Part shown: in pieces, positions 20,576 to 32,580 of the stretch
Layout: each line of letters begins with the position of its first letter
Position numbering within the stretch: the first letter of the stretch is position 1
Assembly: GCF_963259705.1 (NCBI RefSeq)
Contig: NC_081846.1
Span: 60,999,722-61,063,721 of the forward strand
DNA length: 64,000 nucleotides
Reading direction: 5' to 3'
Origin: Myotis daubentonii
Taxonomy: Eukaryota; Chordata; Mammalia; Chiroptera; Vespertilionidae
The notes under the pieces: generated by a model
Seen by the model: the letters and a program-made list of their open reading frames with translations, nothing else
The model's database searches: none
Told to the model about the DNA's origin: nothing
Made by a program: the position numbers and the translations under genes

Positions 20576-23342
20576 TTTTATTAATTTATAACTAAATTAA
20601 CCATATTAACTCCCTCACAAATAAATTAAAATGGCTATACCTTATGTATATTTGTTTCCAAGTATTTTGTCCCATTTTTCTTTCATTAGACTAATGGTAG
20701 TATTGCAAAGGGGTCTTGATAGTCATATAAATCTCAGCCTCTCCATCTAAAACTAATTATAGAATAAAAATCTCAAGAGGAAATTAAGTCAGTTATTATG
20801 CTTCTGGTCTACAGGAAGATAATCCTCCCCATATGTCAAAATCCATTTTGTTAACAAAAAAAGAGGTGCTGTGCTTAGAGTATCAAGCCAATTAATATTA
20901 GACAAGAGACTAAGTTGACATTTACTACTATCTCTGAGGTATAATTTGGATGATTTTGAATATGTAGGCTGTGCTTTAAATTCTCTTTCTGTTTACAGTG
21001 GTTACTAAGCTCATGTATTATGTTCACCAAAGTGCCAAACAGCAGTTTAATCATACTCTTCCCTATGATCTACAAGAGCTTAAATAAGACTTATGTAACA
21101 ATTCAATGTAGTTTAATGTATCAGATTCCCAATTAATCCCACACCATGTTAAAACCCTGATATGATATATCATGTTCCCATCTATCTTAACAGTAAGTAC
21201 TTCTAAAAAAGTACAAAAGTCTCAATTTTAATATAGACAGTCTGTTTAATGTCCTCACATAAAAAATATGATCACAAATATGGTCTTATCAATGATGGAA
21301 AATTCACTACTTTCCCTACATCCTTCTCCAACTTATATTAGGAGGATTAACAATTAATATGAAACAACTTTTAAAAACTGATATTTTGCATCTTGTTTTA
21401 GTTCTATTATACAGGTTGGATGATTATAGGTAGGTAAACATTAAGAAAGAAACTGATAGTTCATGAGGATTATACTAATTGTGTGGACATTTCAGTGAAG
21501 TTGGGCCCTTAGAAAAGAGACTGATCTCCCTAATTTAACTTACATTTTAAATGTTAGGCCCCAGCCAGCTTTTAATAATCTGTAATAGTAACTTTTAAAA
21601 ATTAAGAATTTCAGCTTAAATAAATAGATTTCAAGATATACTAAGAAGATAAAATTGGGAAACTGATCGATAAATATGAATTTTAGCTAATGCCTTTACA
21701 AGGGACATTAGGACACACATTAATTACACAAATGGCTTTAGCCACCTTTAATTATGTCTTGATAATCAAGCTGAAATCTATTAAATATTTTAGCATAAAT
21801 ATTTCTTCCCACATTGAACATACACATGGGACTAAATCTGAATCAAGGAGAAATTAGTATGAAATGAATAAGGTCTGTTTGATTTATATTTTGTGCCCAA
21901 AGATAATTTCTTATAATGCTCCAAGTGAATGACCAACTATAACTGAATTAATGTGTGTATTCATTTTCATAAATTTCTTTGAATTCTCTAAGTATTAAAT
22001 TTAACAATGGAAAGCTAGACTCTTCAATAACATGTAGACTCATAATTAAATGGCAAAAGTCTAATCTGTTAAAATGATAAATGGTTTATCAAAGCAGAGA
22101 GTGTCAGAGCTATAAATGTGACTTATGTGTTCAAACATATACTTAGTGTATATGTGTAAGGGGAGCAATAATGTTAAGAAATGTCTTCTAATAAATTGTC
22201 AGAGTCAATCTGAGCATATATACTTAATTATTGATTTGATATTTCACATGTATTTATTTGATGACAAAAGTAGAAGGAAGGATTTAGAACAAGAGCCCAG
22301 TTAAATTTTTTAATAACTAGGCCACTAGTGAATATGGTCACTCAGACTTCAAAGTAGTGATCCTGTTAGATCTTACTAATTTGTCTTCATGTTCCTACTG
22401 CTGACAGTGACACAAATCCAAGAAGGTGCTGTATTAAAATTCAGTCAAAATTGGTTTATTGCAATAGGTGCCACATGAGTATATGTTTAAGAAGTCAAAT
22501 TAGTTAAAGAATAGAACTACAAAACTGTTCATTTTCTTAAAGCACAATGAATACCTGTCACATACATGTAACAGTGTTATTTATTTCACAGGTTAGGACC
22601 GTATTAATACCTTACTCTAAGTCATTTCCCTTAATTTTCTTGTTAATCAGAAATACCAATACTCTCTTTTGCCCAACCAGAAAGAAGAAAAATGCTAATT
22701 TGCTTGTTCTCTCACTCTCTTCCTAAAATGACAAAGTTTTTAAAAGCTGCACAATCTCTATTACATGGTAATGTTCCTGTTACAACTACCACTTCTAAAA
22801 ATCAAGTTGGCGAAATGAAAACATTTTATTCCACTCTGACAGAACTGTATAACCTAAAATTAATGCACATTAAATTAAAAAGTTAAATGTGCCTCAATAT
22901 TCTTAGTGGTAAGAAATCAGAACATATCTCAACCAATATCAGAATTTCATCTTTATGTATTTGCTATTTTTAAATACGAAAAAATGGGGAGAGCATCAGG
23001 TGATGTATAAGTAATATTTTAAAGCAACATTGCCTTGAGCATAATTTTGAACAATGCTCATGGCAAATCCCCAACTGTTTTAAGAGAGGACTAGCAAATC
23101 ATTAGAAAAGAGATATTGAAGCCCATAGGTTCCTACTAGATCATGTATCAGGAGGCATTACATTGCCAAGAATTTGGCAAATTCTTATATACATGTAGTA
23201 TCACACCTCTCATATATATTCAAAGCAGTAAGGAAACCTATAAATTATTTAAGATAAGTAGTTCAGTTTGCAGATCAATTTATAGCCCCCAAATACCTTG
23301 CCCTGATACATCTATTCTTTAAGAGAGAACTTTTCACTTGTT

Positions 23343-23344
<2 letters not shown>
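20576..23344. other. Anonymous AT-rich DNA
   Basis: About 2.8 kb with no recognisable young repeat and no supported gene. A 64-codon frame at 22692-22886 is isolated. The lack of recent insertions here contrasts with the rest of the window, but I cannot tell whether that reflects constraint. Confidence 0.35.

Positions 23345-23373
<29 letters not shown>
23345..23373. repeat. (AC)n microsatellite
   Basis: About 14 AC units. Confidence 0.95.
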
Positions 23374-23374
<1 letters not shown>

Positions 23375-24325
23375 GCATTCACCCACAAATGATGCCATGT
23401 CCTCATTTACTTTCAGGTAGGAAGGCTGAATAATGCCATCACCAGAGCCTCTATGTTCTGCAATGATTGTTAAAGAACATCGGCCAGCAAGACTTGCAGA
23501 GAGGGCAAATTCAAGCAGTGACTGAGCTAAAAAGGCACAGAGGACTCATGTTTCAACATCACTTCTAGTGGTCTTCTATTCCCATTCATGAAAGACTAAA
23601 TGAAACACAAAAGGGGGGAAGGCAAAAAGCAACTTCTTGTCCATAGGCTCATAAGCATAGCTGGTGACTTCAAAGCCTATAATTAGTTGCATACTAATCA
23701 GTCAACAAGTTTTTATTAAGCATTCACTAGTTTTCTCACATTGAACTAGGGTGTGCATATCTGAGTCACACCCAGTCCCAGTCTGGACTCTGAGATCCAG
23801 AATTAATGCACACCTGCAGTGCTGTACTTCCTTTGGGAAATCTTTCTTTCCTTCCTCCCCAAACCTGATCTGAGACACGGGGCCTTGCAAGCCCTGGAAT
23901 GGGATGAGTACCACAGAAATGGTAAATTAAAAGCATTTTTTAAACCAACAAGAGCAGGTGAGGGAAATTCTCAATAGAGCTGAAAGAGAGCAGGAGCATA
24001 GGAAAAAGGTGTGCAGTCCTGGTTTGTGGCAAGCTGTGGAGAAATGCACTTTTTATGTCAAGTCAACCTTCACCTATGAAAATTCTCCAAATCTACCCAT
24101 AATATTAGGGTTCTAGTTCTGCAGGAGAGGGGGGAGTTTGTAGAGATCAGTGAAAAGGAAAGATTAGTAATGCAATGCAAAAAGTCCAAGATGAGGAAAG
24201 GAAAGGATGGGCAAAAAGGCAAGGAGAATGACCTGGGATGGGAGAGGTTCAAAGTCAGTCATTGACCTTACTTTTCAATATTCTAAAGCCAGCAGGTTTC
24301 TTTAACACTAGAGGGCATGAGTGCA

Positions 24326-24336
24326 AACACACACAC

Positions 24337-24388
<52 letters not shown>
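24326..24388. repeat. (CA)n microsatellite
   Basis: About 30 CA units with one interruption (ACACGCAAACAC) near the left edge. It lies about 400 bp left of the CpG island. Confidence 0.97.
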
Positions 24389-24391
<3 letters not shown>

Positions 24392-24739
24392 GTAGCAACC
24401 TTGAGCAAAGGCAGCCTTCATATAAACCCTAAGATTTGAGGCTCCAAGGAAACACTACATTTCAAGGGGCAGCCAAGTAAAATCTCTGGGCTGTGTTTCT
24501 GGGAGGAGTGACCACGATCTCTCCCAAGAAAACCACTCAAGGATCCAGTGCTATGGCAGTTTAAAGCAGGCATCACCCCGCCACCCCCAGTACTCCTTTC
24601 CTCCTCTAGTAACAGCTTTGCCTCCCGAAAGCTCCCACCCATTCGAGGCTAGTTTCCACTGGATCTCTAAGCTTCTGGGTTTGTCTGCCCACTGCCTGTA
24701 AAGGCTGGAGATGTAGACTCTCCACCTAGAAATTCAACT

Positions 24740-26745
24740 GATTCTAGCCACGGAACCGGGCAAGGGGAGGGGCGCCCTCAGCGTTCGCTCTCCAAACCCG
24801 CAACCTCCGTGCGCTCAGTGGGCAGCAGCGCAGCACCCTCGAGCCCTGGAAGGGAGGCTGTTCCTTGCGCCCTACATTCAGCCCAGCCCCTCGACTTCAG
24901 AGCTCAGTCAAGGGCAGGTTGCTTCCATCCCCCCACCCCCTCTAGCTCCCAGCAGGGGGGTCTCTGCACCTGAAGGTGCTCAGAAGGTGGATCAGGAGGT
25001 GTTCCCCTGGCCAAGGCGCCTTGGGATCTGGGAGCTGATGTTCGGGAGGACGAGGCAGGGCAGATGAGAAAGACAGAGATGGACATCGAAAGGCAGAAAG
25101 TACGGCAACACGGAGAGACAAGCTGAAGAGACAGAATAACAGGCACACAGAGGCATCCCAAGAAAGGCAGGGAGGTGAATGCGAGAGAAACAAGGAGACC
25201 CAGAGGGTTGCGGGAGCCAGAGAGAGAAAGAAACTGAGTTAGAGACTGAGAGAGAATGAAAGGCAGAGGGGCACTCAAAGAGACAGGCAAGGGGAGGCAG
25301 GAAAAGAGGAAGACACCGTCGAGGAAGACTCCCCAGATCCAGATCGTCCCGGGCAGCGGGCGGTGTGAAAGCACCCGCGCTCCGCGGCCCGCGCTCGCCC
25401 GCAGCTGGTGGGAGAAAGTTGCCGGGTGGAAAGTCTGAACCGCCCCTCCGCGAGTGTCAGCACCACGCGGAAGGTGGCCGGCGCCCCCAGCGCCGCGGGG
25501 AGCTGAGGAAGCGCAGAGGAGAGGGCGGGCAGCGGCACAAAGTTCGGCGCCTGGCGCCTGCCCGTCCACCCCCCGCACCTGCAGCGGCGGGAGACCGCGA
25601 TCCCGGAGCTGGGAAAGCCGCCTCGCCCGGTCTGCCCGCGCCCCTGCCCCGGGACCGGCCGCTCCCCGCCACTCGCTGCAGGACTTTGCGGAGCCCCGCC
25701 GGGCACTCTGGCCGCTCAGAGGGGACTCAACCCAGACCATTACAAGGAAGAGAGGGGGAGCGCGAGAGTCAGAGACCTGCGGTGGTAGCCCGGGATCCCG
25801 CGAAGAGGCAACGGCGGTCCACGCACGGAATGCAGCCTCCGACCCAGCCGGGCAGACGCCGGCCACCTGCGCCGAGTGCCGGGCGCGCCGAGCCTGCGCT
25901 CACCTGGAACCCACGCCGGTCCCCGAGTGCCGCGCGCAGCCCGGTGCCAGCCGCTGCCTCGCTTCACGCTTCCCCGCGAGCAGAGCGAGCTGGCTCCGGT
26001 CTCGGCCAGCCCCGGAGAGGCGCCCTCATAGCGCGGCGGCGGGCGAGAGGGCTCCGTGAGCGCGGCGAGAGCCGGCGCGGAGGCCGAGGGGCGCAGGGAA
26101 CCGAGCGAGGGCTCCTAGCACATTGTCACCTCAGCAGAGCCGTCGCGACCGCCGCCTGGTCACTTCGCCCCCGGCCCCCGCCCCCCTCCCACCCCAGCCC
26201 GCTCGTTCCGAGCCCCTCCTCCTCGCGCGGTCCCTCCCCCTCCCGTAGCCCCAGCCAGGCGGCCTCTCACAGGGCTAGTATCATTTACGTAACCAGCACC
26301 CCCAGCCCTCCTCCTCCCTCCCCGCTCCCGCTCCTCCCCGGGCTGGGGCGGTGCGCGCTGAGCTCGCTCCAGCTGCTCCGGAGCCGCGGCTTCAGCGACG
26401 TGCACAAGTCCCGCGATACTTGGCAAGCACGGCCACCCCGAGCCACCCTGGGGTCCGTTCTTCTCCCCCGCGAGCGCCCCGCGCCCCTGGCAGCCCGCGG
26501 TGCAAAAGCCGGCTTGCACCCGCAGAGCCCCTTGCACCAGCGAGCCTCCTGCAAGGATGTTAAGGCGCCCGAGACTGCCCCCTGGGAAAGCGTGGGCTGC
26601 CACACGCCAGTCGTCGGCTCTGCGGTGCAGAGATGCCGCGGGGAATTTGGAGTTTGGGGCGCTCTGAAGCAGAAAGGACGGAACACAGTTTGGCCTCTTA
26701 TCCCTTACACTTCATCCACCCTGCGGGGTCCTAGTGTTCTGGTTG
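24740..26745. promoter_or_regulatory. CpG island, probable promoter of an unidentified gene
   Basis: About 2 kb of very GC-rich, CpG-dense sequence in a window that is otherwise AT-rich and CpG-poor. I see no transposon in it. It holds GC-box-like runs (CCCCCGGCCCCCGCCCCCCTCC near 26168, GGGGAGGGGCGCC near 24764) and a TTTACGTAAC palindrome-like site at 26284-26293 of the type bound by C/EBP or PAR bZIP factors. I found no convincing TATA box. Long open frames (485 codons on plus, 320 on minus) follow from the scarcity of AT-rich stop codons and show no protein family. CpG islands of this form usually mark promoters of housekeeping or developmental genes. Confidence 0.8.
26350..26745 (+). other. 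Candidate first exon (mostly untranslated) with splice donor
   Basis: The right shoulder of the CpG island ends in TTG|GTAAGA (donor GT at 26746-26747), after which GC content drops at once. An ATG at 26556 opens only a 36-codon frame that stops near 26665, so a 5' UTR exon with an upstream frame is more likely than a coding exon. The left boundary is arbitrary because no start site can be read from sequence alone. The gene is not identified, and a minus-strand or bidirectional promoter is equally possible. Confidence 0.3.
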
Positions 26746-26954
26746 GTAAGAGAGCTGGGAAAGCAAAGCGCTTCCTTATGCTCTTAATTTTTTTTAGGAA
26801 GAGGCAAAGAGTGGATCTTTGAATTTCTTTTTGCCTGGAGGGTATGGGCTTAATATACATACGCACCCTGAAGTACCTGTAGGCTTGCATTTCAAAAGGA
26901 ATGTTAATGGACAGTCATTTCGAAGTAAGATTAACTTGTAGTGTAGAAAGGCCT

Positions 26955-27215
26955 TGGTAGCAAATGAGTTAACATATAAATAAGGGCTTTAGAACAGTGC
27001 CTGGCACAAAGCACAGACTTAAGATTCCTTTAGTATTAGCATCTGAAGACTTGGGACCTATCCCCCTCTGACACGCGGGAGGGACTCTCCGAGGACATTG
27101 GGATTGCTGAATTCAAGTCCCTGCCTCATCATTTATTCACTGGTGACTTGGTTAGTTTTGGCCCTTTGCTTTCTTCATTCTCAGTTCCCCTGTTTGTAAG
27201 AGGGACTCCAGTAAG
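26955..27215 (+). repeat. MIR SINE remnants
   Basis: TTAGAACAGTGCCTGGCACAAAGCA is MIR 3' text, and TCAAGTCCCTGCCTCATCATTTATT with CCCCTGTTTGTAAGAGGGACTCC resembles the MIR core. Both lie just right of the CpG island. Confidence 0.5.
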
Positions 27216-27929
27216 GCTGTTTTCCCCTCTCAAAGTGTCACTTCACCCATCTTAGCTTCACCTTACTTCTTTTATTTGGCAAAACTGGGGGGATCATATA
27301 ATAACAACTTCAAAAATATTAAGAGCCACATTGTACAAACATATTATTAATTATAATCTAGTATCAGTGGGATTATTGACACTCATAAAAGACAATTTTT
27401 AGAGGTGTTATCCGTATATATTTTCATGAATCAATTATCATCTAAATAGGTATGATCCTGTATTTAATGTTTCAGCCTACATTGTCCATCCTGCCACAAT
27501 GTCCCACTGTCAAGTATGGAGCACCCACCTAGCAGAGGTGGTTCTCTGAATGTGTGAGGACACGGAGTGCCACCCATAACACCAGGGACAGACACTGTGA
27601 TTTCTCTCTATTGCTCCCTCTTTGTGAGTTATACAGTTCTGTTCTCTCATCAGGCTACTGACCTCTGCCTGGCAAATTGAGAAAAGCTAAGGGCCAGCAG
27701 GTAAAATGTTTGGGTTCTAATGTTGGCACAGCCATTTAGTAGACATGTATACTTTGAAGAATATAAGGCCCCATCCTTACCTTCTTCACCTAAAAAAATA
27801 ATAGCAATATTTTGCCATCTTTGTAGTAATATTTAACTAAGGCAAGAATCATAAATCTAGTCGGTAACAGCTGTGTGTGAAACAAGACATTAACATCATC
27901 TCAAAGTAGATCCCTGGGAATTATTAGCT
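27216..27929. other. Anonymous DNA with a weak MIR-like stretch
   Basis: No gene seen. 27700-27800 (GGGTTCTAATGTTGGCACAGCCATTTAGTAGAC) is faintly MIR-like. Confidence 0.35.
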
Positions 27930-28338
27930 TTTACTTTATAACACACTATCCCAAAACTCAGTGGCTTAACACAATAAAATAAATCTATAATTTCTCAGGA
28001 TTCTATGGATTGTCTGGATGATTTTCTGCTCTATCTTGGTCAGTTTGGGCTGGATGATCTAGGATGGCCTCACTCACTTATCTATTGGTGGCAAGCTAAT
28101 TGGGGGTAAGGCTAAACTGGGATGGCTCATCTTTGTTCAACCTGGCCTGTCATCCTTCCTACTAACCTTGTTTTCTTGAGTAGTGGTAGTTGCAGGATTC
28201 TAAAAAGCAACAATAGAGTGCGAGCTACATTTAGAGTGCTTTTCAAGGTTCTGTGGACACACATTTACCCATGTCCCATTAGCCCAAGGAAGTTATGTGG
28301 CCAAGCCCAGATTCAAAGGTGGAATGAAATACTCCATG
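27930..28338 (+). repeat. Ancient LTR-like repeat (ERVL class, subfamily unknown)
   Basis: AACACACTATCCCAAAACTCAGTGGCTTAACACAA, GGATGATCTAGGATGGCCTCACTCA and ATGTGGCCAAGCCCAGATTCA resemble a common old mammalian LTR consensus. A SPIN element interrupts it at 28347, so it predates SPIN activity. Confidence 0.45.
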
Positions 28339-28346
28339 TCTTACAG

Positions 28347-28657
28347 CAGCAGTTCTCAACCTGTGGGTCGCGACCCCATTGAGGATTGAACAACCCTTTC
28401 ACAGGGGTCACCTAACACCATCGGAAAACACATATATAATTACATATTGTTTTTGTGATTAATCACTATGCTTTAATTACATTCAATTTGTAACAAAGAA
28501 AATACATCCTGCATATCAGATATTTACATGATGATTCATAACAGTAGCAAAATTATAGTTATGAAGTAGCAACGAAAATAATTTTATGGTTGGGGGTCAC
28601 CACAACATGAGGAATTGTATTAAAGGGTCACAGCATTAGGAAGGTTGAGAACCACTG
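28347..28657 (+). mobile_element. SPIN-type hAT MITE, long form
   Basis: 311 bp with termini CAGCAGTTCTCAACCTGTGG and AGGTTGAGAACCACTG. It is flanked by an 8-bp duplication with one difference (TCTTACAG at 28339-28346, TCTTAAAG at 28658-28665). It carries GGTCGCGACCCC, TTTTTGTGATTAATCACTATG and a distal block ATAACAGTAGCAAAATTATAG that the copy at 646-868 lacks. No transposase is encoded, so it must have been moved in trans. Confidence 0.87.
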
Positions 28658-28741
28658 TCTTAAAGGGAAAAACTGAAAAATCAAATTGCAAAGAAGAAAT
28701 GCACACACAAATGGGAACTACTTGAGATCAGTTTTGTAATC

Positions 28742-29817
28742 TGTTGGGGAGCACATGATGTTATATTGTAACTCAGAAGACGCCTTAATCAATAAGCCAA
28801 ATTTATTTGGAGTCCTTTTCATTTTCGCTAGCGCTAGCAGGCCCAGAGGAACTCATGCTTCTCAAATTCTGGGACCCAATATGGTGGAAGTCTCCCTTAT
28901 TTATACATTTTTCAGATCTTTGTCTCCCAAATTTGGAATGAGACTTCCAGACCTTCTGAGAAAAAGTCCTGTTTGCTGGGACAGGGCCCTGAGACTATAC
29001 CTCAAAGCCTGGTCTGGTGCCAGCACTGATAACTCTGTCTGGGGCATAGTTTATGGCCTCTCTGAAATGGGGAGTAGTCTTATTTTCCCTATTATTTAAG
29101 GAAGCATGCTAGAAGCTGGTCCATTCTTGCTGCTTGACAGTCGTTGCAGGGAAGAAGCATCAGCACAGCATATGTTTCAAGGGACCTGGCATACTGTTCT
29201 TAATATGTTTGCTCCCCTTCTTAGCACTATGTGTTCTAACCAGGGCCACCTCCCCGAGAAAGGTTGTTTCCCCAGGTGGGGATTTTTCCCTGAAGTTAGG
29301 GATTAACAGGACTAAGGAAGGGAATAAATCAGTAAAACCCCTTAACTAAGTGCCAGGTGTATAGTTAATCACCTTAACTACAAACAATTGCACTTAAACT
29401 ACATAATCTTTACTTAGGATAATCTCCTTCAGTTACTTCTTTGTAGCTTAACAGAACCATAGAGTAGTGACCTTGGAAGGGAGATAACAAACTAGCCCTA
29501 ACCTTTGGAATAGAATAGATAGGATTAAAATCAACAGAACTAGATGGAGATGGGATTTTTGGCAAAGGTCAGATAAGAAACTATGGACATGAAACAAGGA
29601 ACTGTAGAAGGTCAAAGGAGGATCCAAAACATATGATGATGTAACTATAGAGGCATGCTTATAGGACCAAATGGTATAAATACAGATGTAAAAGGAGAAT
29701 AAAGAGCAAACCTGGCTATGCTGATCATCTGTACACTGTCTCCATGTCCTTCATTCTTCGCCGACTCTGTCCATACCTTTGGGAACCCCTGGACTGCTGG
29801 GGCTGGACCCCGGCAGA
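28742..29817 (+). mobile_element. LTR-like segment, probable solo LTR of a bat ERV
   Basis: Begins TGTTGGGGAGCACATGATG and ends GGACCCCGGCA, matching the TG...CA form of LTRs. Near the right end is a TATAAATA at about 29675 followed by AATAAAGAGC, then CT-rich U5-like text ending in CCGGCA, a normal U3-R-U5 order. I could not find a clean target duplication, and the left boundary is uncertain. The 114- and 66-71-codon frames inside are not recognised as retroviral proteins. Confidence 0.5.
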
Positions 29818-29879
29818 AGCACATGTTTACAGAAGCCAGAATAGCAGCATTAAAATTTTAAAACAGTTTTTACCCAAGA

Positions 29880-30341
29880 TGGAGGTTACTATGCTTCAAT
29901 GAGACTTGGTTGGGAAGTTTGTAAGGAGGACATTCCGAGAAAAGGGAAGTGTGCTGAAGGTGGCCTGCCCTATTTATCAGAGTTCTGATGTTGGGGAGTG
30001 CCAAAGGCGGTGCCCGTAATTATTCCTTGACCTTTCCAAATAACTCTGTGCACAAGCAGAACCCCTGGGTGTTTATTGGAATCCTTATGCTTAATCTTTG
30101 GGTGTCCTTGCTTAAAGGACACTGCAAACACATGTGTCCTCCCAAGATTCCTTACCCTACTGATTGTATCTAAAAGATAAATTTTATCTCAACCTGCTGT
30201 TACAATAAAAACAGAATGAGGCAGGCAATCAAGGCTGTCTGGTTCCTTTAGCCAGGCAGTCCCTTAGCCCTCTCTTTCACAGCAATCCTGTGTCAGAGTA
30301 ATCATTCATTCGTCGCTCAGGGTCTGCTGGTCAGCCCCGGC
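29880..30341 (+). mobile_element. Second LTR-like segment
   Basis: Ends GGTCTGCTGGTCAGCCCCGGCA, similar to the end of the preceding segment. An AATAAAAACAG signal lies at about 30206 and CT-rich U5-like sequence follows. The left part (GAGACTTGGTTGGGAAGTTTGTAAGGAGGA) is nearly repeated at the right edge of the window (63956-63985), which supports a dispersed LTR family. Boundaries are approximate. Confidence 0.5.
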
Positions 30342-30552
30342 AATCTACCATAGGTTTTTCTTAATTACAAGAAAATTAAAAATTCCTTGCAGTGGATAAA
30401 TCTGATAAATATTATCTTAACCAAATGATCAAGGTTAAAATTACCAATAATGGAACCAGGTGACTAAAAAATACACTAAGGGGTAAGAGACATAATTGCT
30501 AAATGCAATGTATAATGGAGAATTGGATACTGGGCTGGAAAAAATAAATGTA

Positions 30553-30662
30553 TCTATACAAATAAAAGCATTATATGCTAATTAGACCAGACGATCTTCC
30601 AGATAAAGATACGGCAGTGGGGGCTGAGCCCTTTGCACAAATTTTGTGCATTGGGCCTCTAG
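30553..30662 (+). mobile_element. Minimal Helitron (110 bp)
   Basis: A 5' end TCTATACAAATAAAAGCATTATATGCTAATTAGACC is joined almost directly to a 3' end with hairpin TTTGCACAAATTTTGTGCA and GGGCCTCTAG, followed by T. Both termini are present with about 35 bp between them, so it is among the smallest complete copies here. Confidence 0.82.
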
Positions 30663-31495
30663 TCTATAAATGACATTATTAGAATAATTGGTAAATTATT
30701 AATAAAGTCTATATAATATCTACATATAGCTCTTTTATTTATGCTAAATTTCAATTAGTTTTATATCAATATTAAATATCCTAATTTTGATAAATTTTGA
30801 TTACTCTAATGAAATATTTGGGGGGTAAAAAGGACATAGTGGCTTCAATTTACTCACAATGGTTTAGAAATAACTCCAGAGAGAATGATGAAGGAAATGT
30901 GAAAAATTTTTTAACAGTTGATAAGTTTTGGTGAGTGGTATATGGAAATTTATTATATTAATTTTGCCACATTTTTTCCTTTGAATTTATACTTTTAAAT
31001 GAGAGGAGAAGCAATGTTTGCTTATCTCACAAGAAGATTAAATGCAATAATTTATGTGGATGAGTGTTGAAATTAATCAAGATTTATACTGTACTTTTTT
31101 CAAATAGAAAGCTAGGAATTTATCTTTAATTAGTGAGAAGTTATTAAAATATTTGTTTAGATAAATGGGATGGCCAACATTGCAAGATTAATCAGCTATA
31201 AGGCATACAGCAACTTATATGGAGAATATAGTAAAGATAGGAATATAAGTTTAGCAGTTACAATTGACCTGGTTAATGAAGGCCCCAATTAAAATGGAAA
31301 AAATGGGTAATATATCCATATAAATAAATATTACTGAAATTAGAATATCTAGTTGTGGCAAATTATTAGCAATAACGGAGAAGGAAAAGGTGTTATATAA
31401 TTTTGAGAGGTTGAATATTAGAATGGAGATACTATTATTAAGAGAAACAGAAAGCTATAACTTTATTTTCTAAAATAAAAATCCAATAATATTTC
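30663..31495. other. Anonymous AT-rich DNA
   Basis: No gene or recognised repeat. Confidence 0.35.
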
Positions 31496-31499
31496 TTTC

Positions 31500-31900
31500 T
31501 AATTATAATAGCTCAGTGGATTCTCATTGCTTTTAATAAATAGTCTAAAATCCCAAATAAATCTTATGAGAATCTTTATAATCTGGACCCTGCTTACCTC
31601 CTTAATACCTACAACGAACTAAGCATGGAACTGAACACAAATAATAATAAAGACAGCCCTCATGGAACTTAGAGTCTAGTCCTTCATCCAGTGAATATGT
31701 ATTGGGTGCTTACAACATTCACTGAGAATGTGAACAAAAAGACACAGACTCTGCTTTCCTGAATGCTACATTTCAGTGCAGTGAGTACTAAACAAATAAG
31801 CACTTATATCAGGTGGTAATAAATTCTCAGAAGAAAATTGAAACCAGCTAAGAGCTGAGCTTTCCAATTAGTGTGCTATAAAATGTTTACAGATATCCCT
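31500..31900. repeat. LINE-2 remnants in two orientations
   Basis: 31500-31615 (AGTGGATTCTCATTGC, AATCTTTATAATCTGGACCCTGCTTACCTCC) reads like plus-strand LINE-2. 31650-31870 (GCCCTCATGGAACTTAGAGTCTAGT, ATATGTATTGGGTGCTTACA) reads like the reverse complement of a LINE-2 3' end. Both are old and diverged. Confidence 0.5.
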
Positions 31901-32498
31901 TGATATACTGATCACCTCACCCATCAGGAGCGACCAAGTAGAGAAACCTCAAATTGTCAGAGTCCAAAGTCAGATAGTCTGTTGTCATAAAAAGCTTGTT
32001 CAGAGCTCTTTGGAGAATGACCTGAGCAAGTAAGGTCTGAGAATATGTCCCATTTTTCCTGAAGGTGTCATAAAATACGGAGGTGTCTACTTCTGGACAT
32101 CTACTTCAGCATTCAACTATAGGCCTCTGACAAGGGCTCATGAAATGGTTTGAGGATTTTTTTTTTTAAGGTACAAGGAACAATGCATGTAGTTCAAAGT
32201 GTAGTCCATTATAGATGGGGGAGCAAAGATTTTTGGCAAGATGTTCTAGTGATCATAGCCCTCGTAGATGACTCAAAGCACTAGAAACATAAATATAAGG
32301 TAATTCTGTTCTATATGCTGCTTATTTTCTATTTCTGTGTTAGCCATGTCAGCTGCAGATTGGCTATTCTAACAAAGGTTGGGCATTCTTCAAATGCAAG
32401 GTTTATAACTATTTCAAATTTTTTGGTAAAAATTTTGAACAGATTTCAAATTCATTAATATCCACAAAAATTCAAAATTACAACTATTATTAAAAAAA

Positions 32499-32580
32499 CT
32501 AGAGGCCCAATGCACGAAATTCATGCAAGAGTAAGCCTTCCTTCCTCCAGCTGCCAGCACCGGCTTCCCTCATAGTGACA
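32499..32580 (-). mobile_element. Helitron 3' end, truncated
   Basis: CTAGAGGCCCAATGCACGAAATTCATGCA is the minus-strand 3' terminus with its hairpin. The element stops after about 80 bp with no 5' terminus visible. Confidence 0.75.

Noticed and set aside
24904..25866. 320-codon minus-strand open frame over the left half of the island
   Set aside because: Same cause; no recognisable family, and it overlaps other frames.
25365..26822. 485-codon plus-strand open frame across the CpG island
   Set aside because: Open only because stop codons are rare in GC-rich DNA. Composition is Pro/Arg/Ala/Ser with no domain, and equally long frames exist on the other strand.
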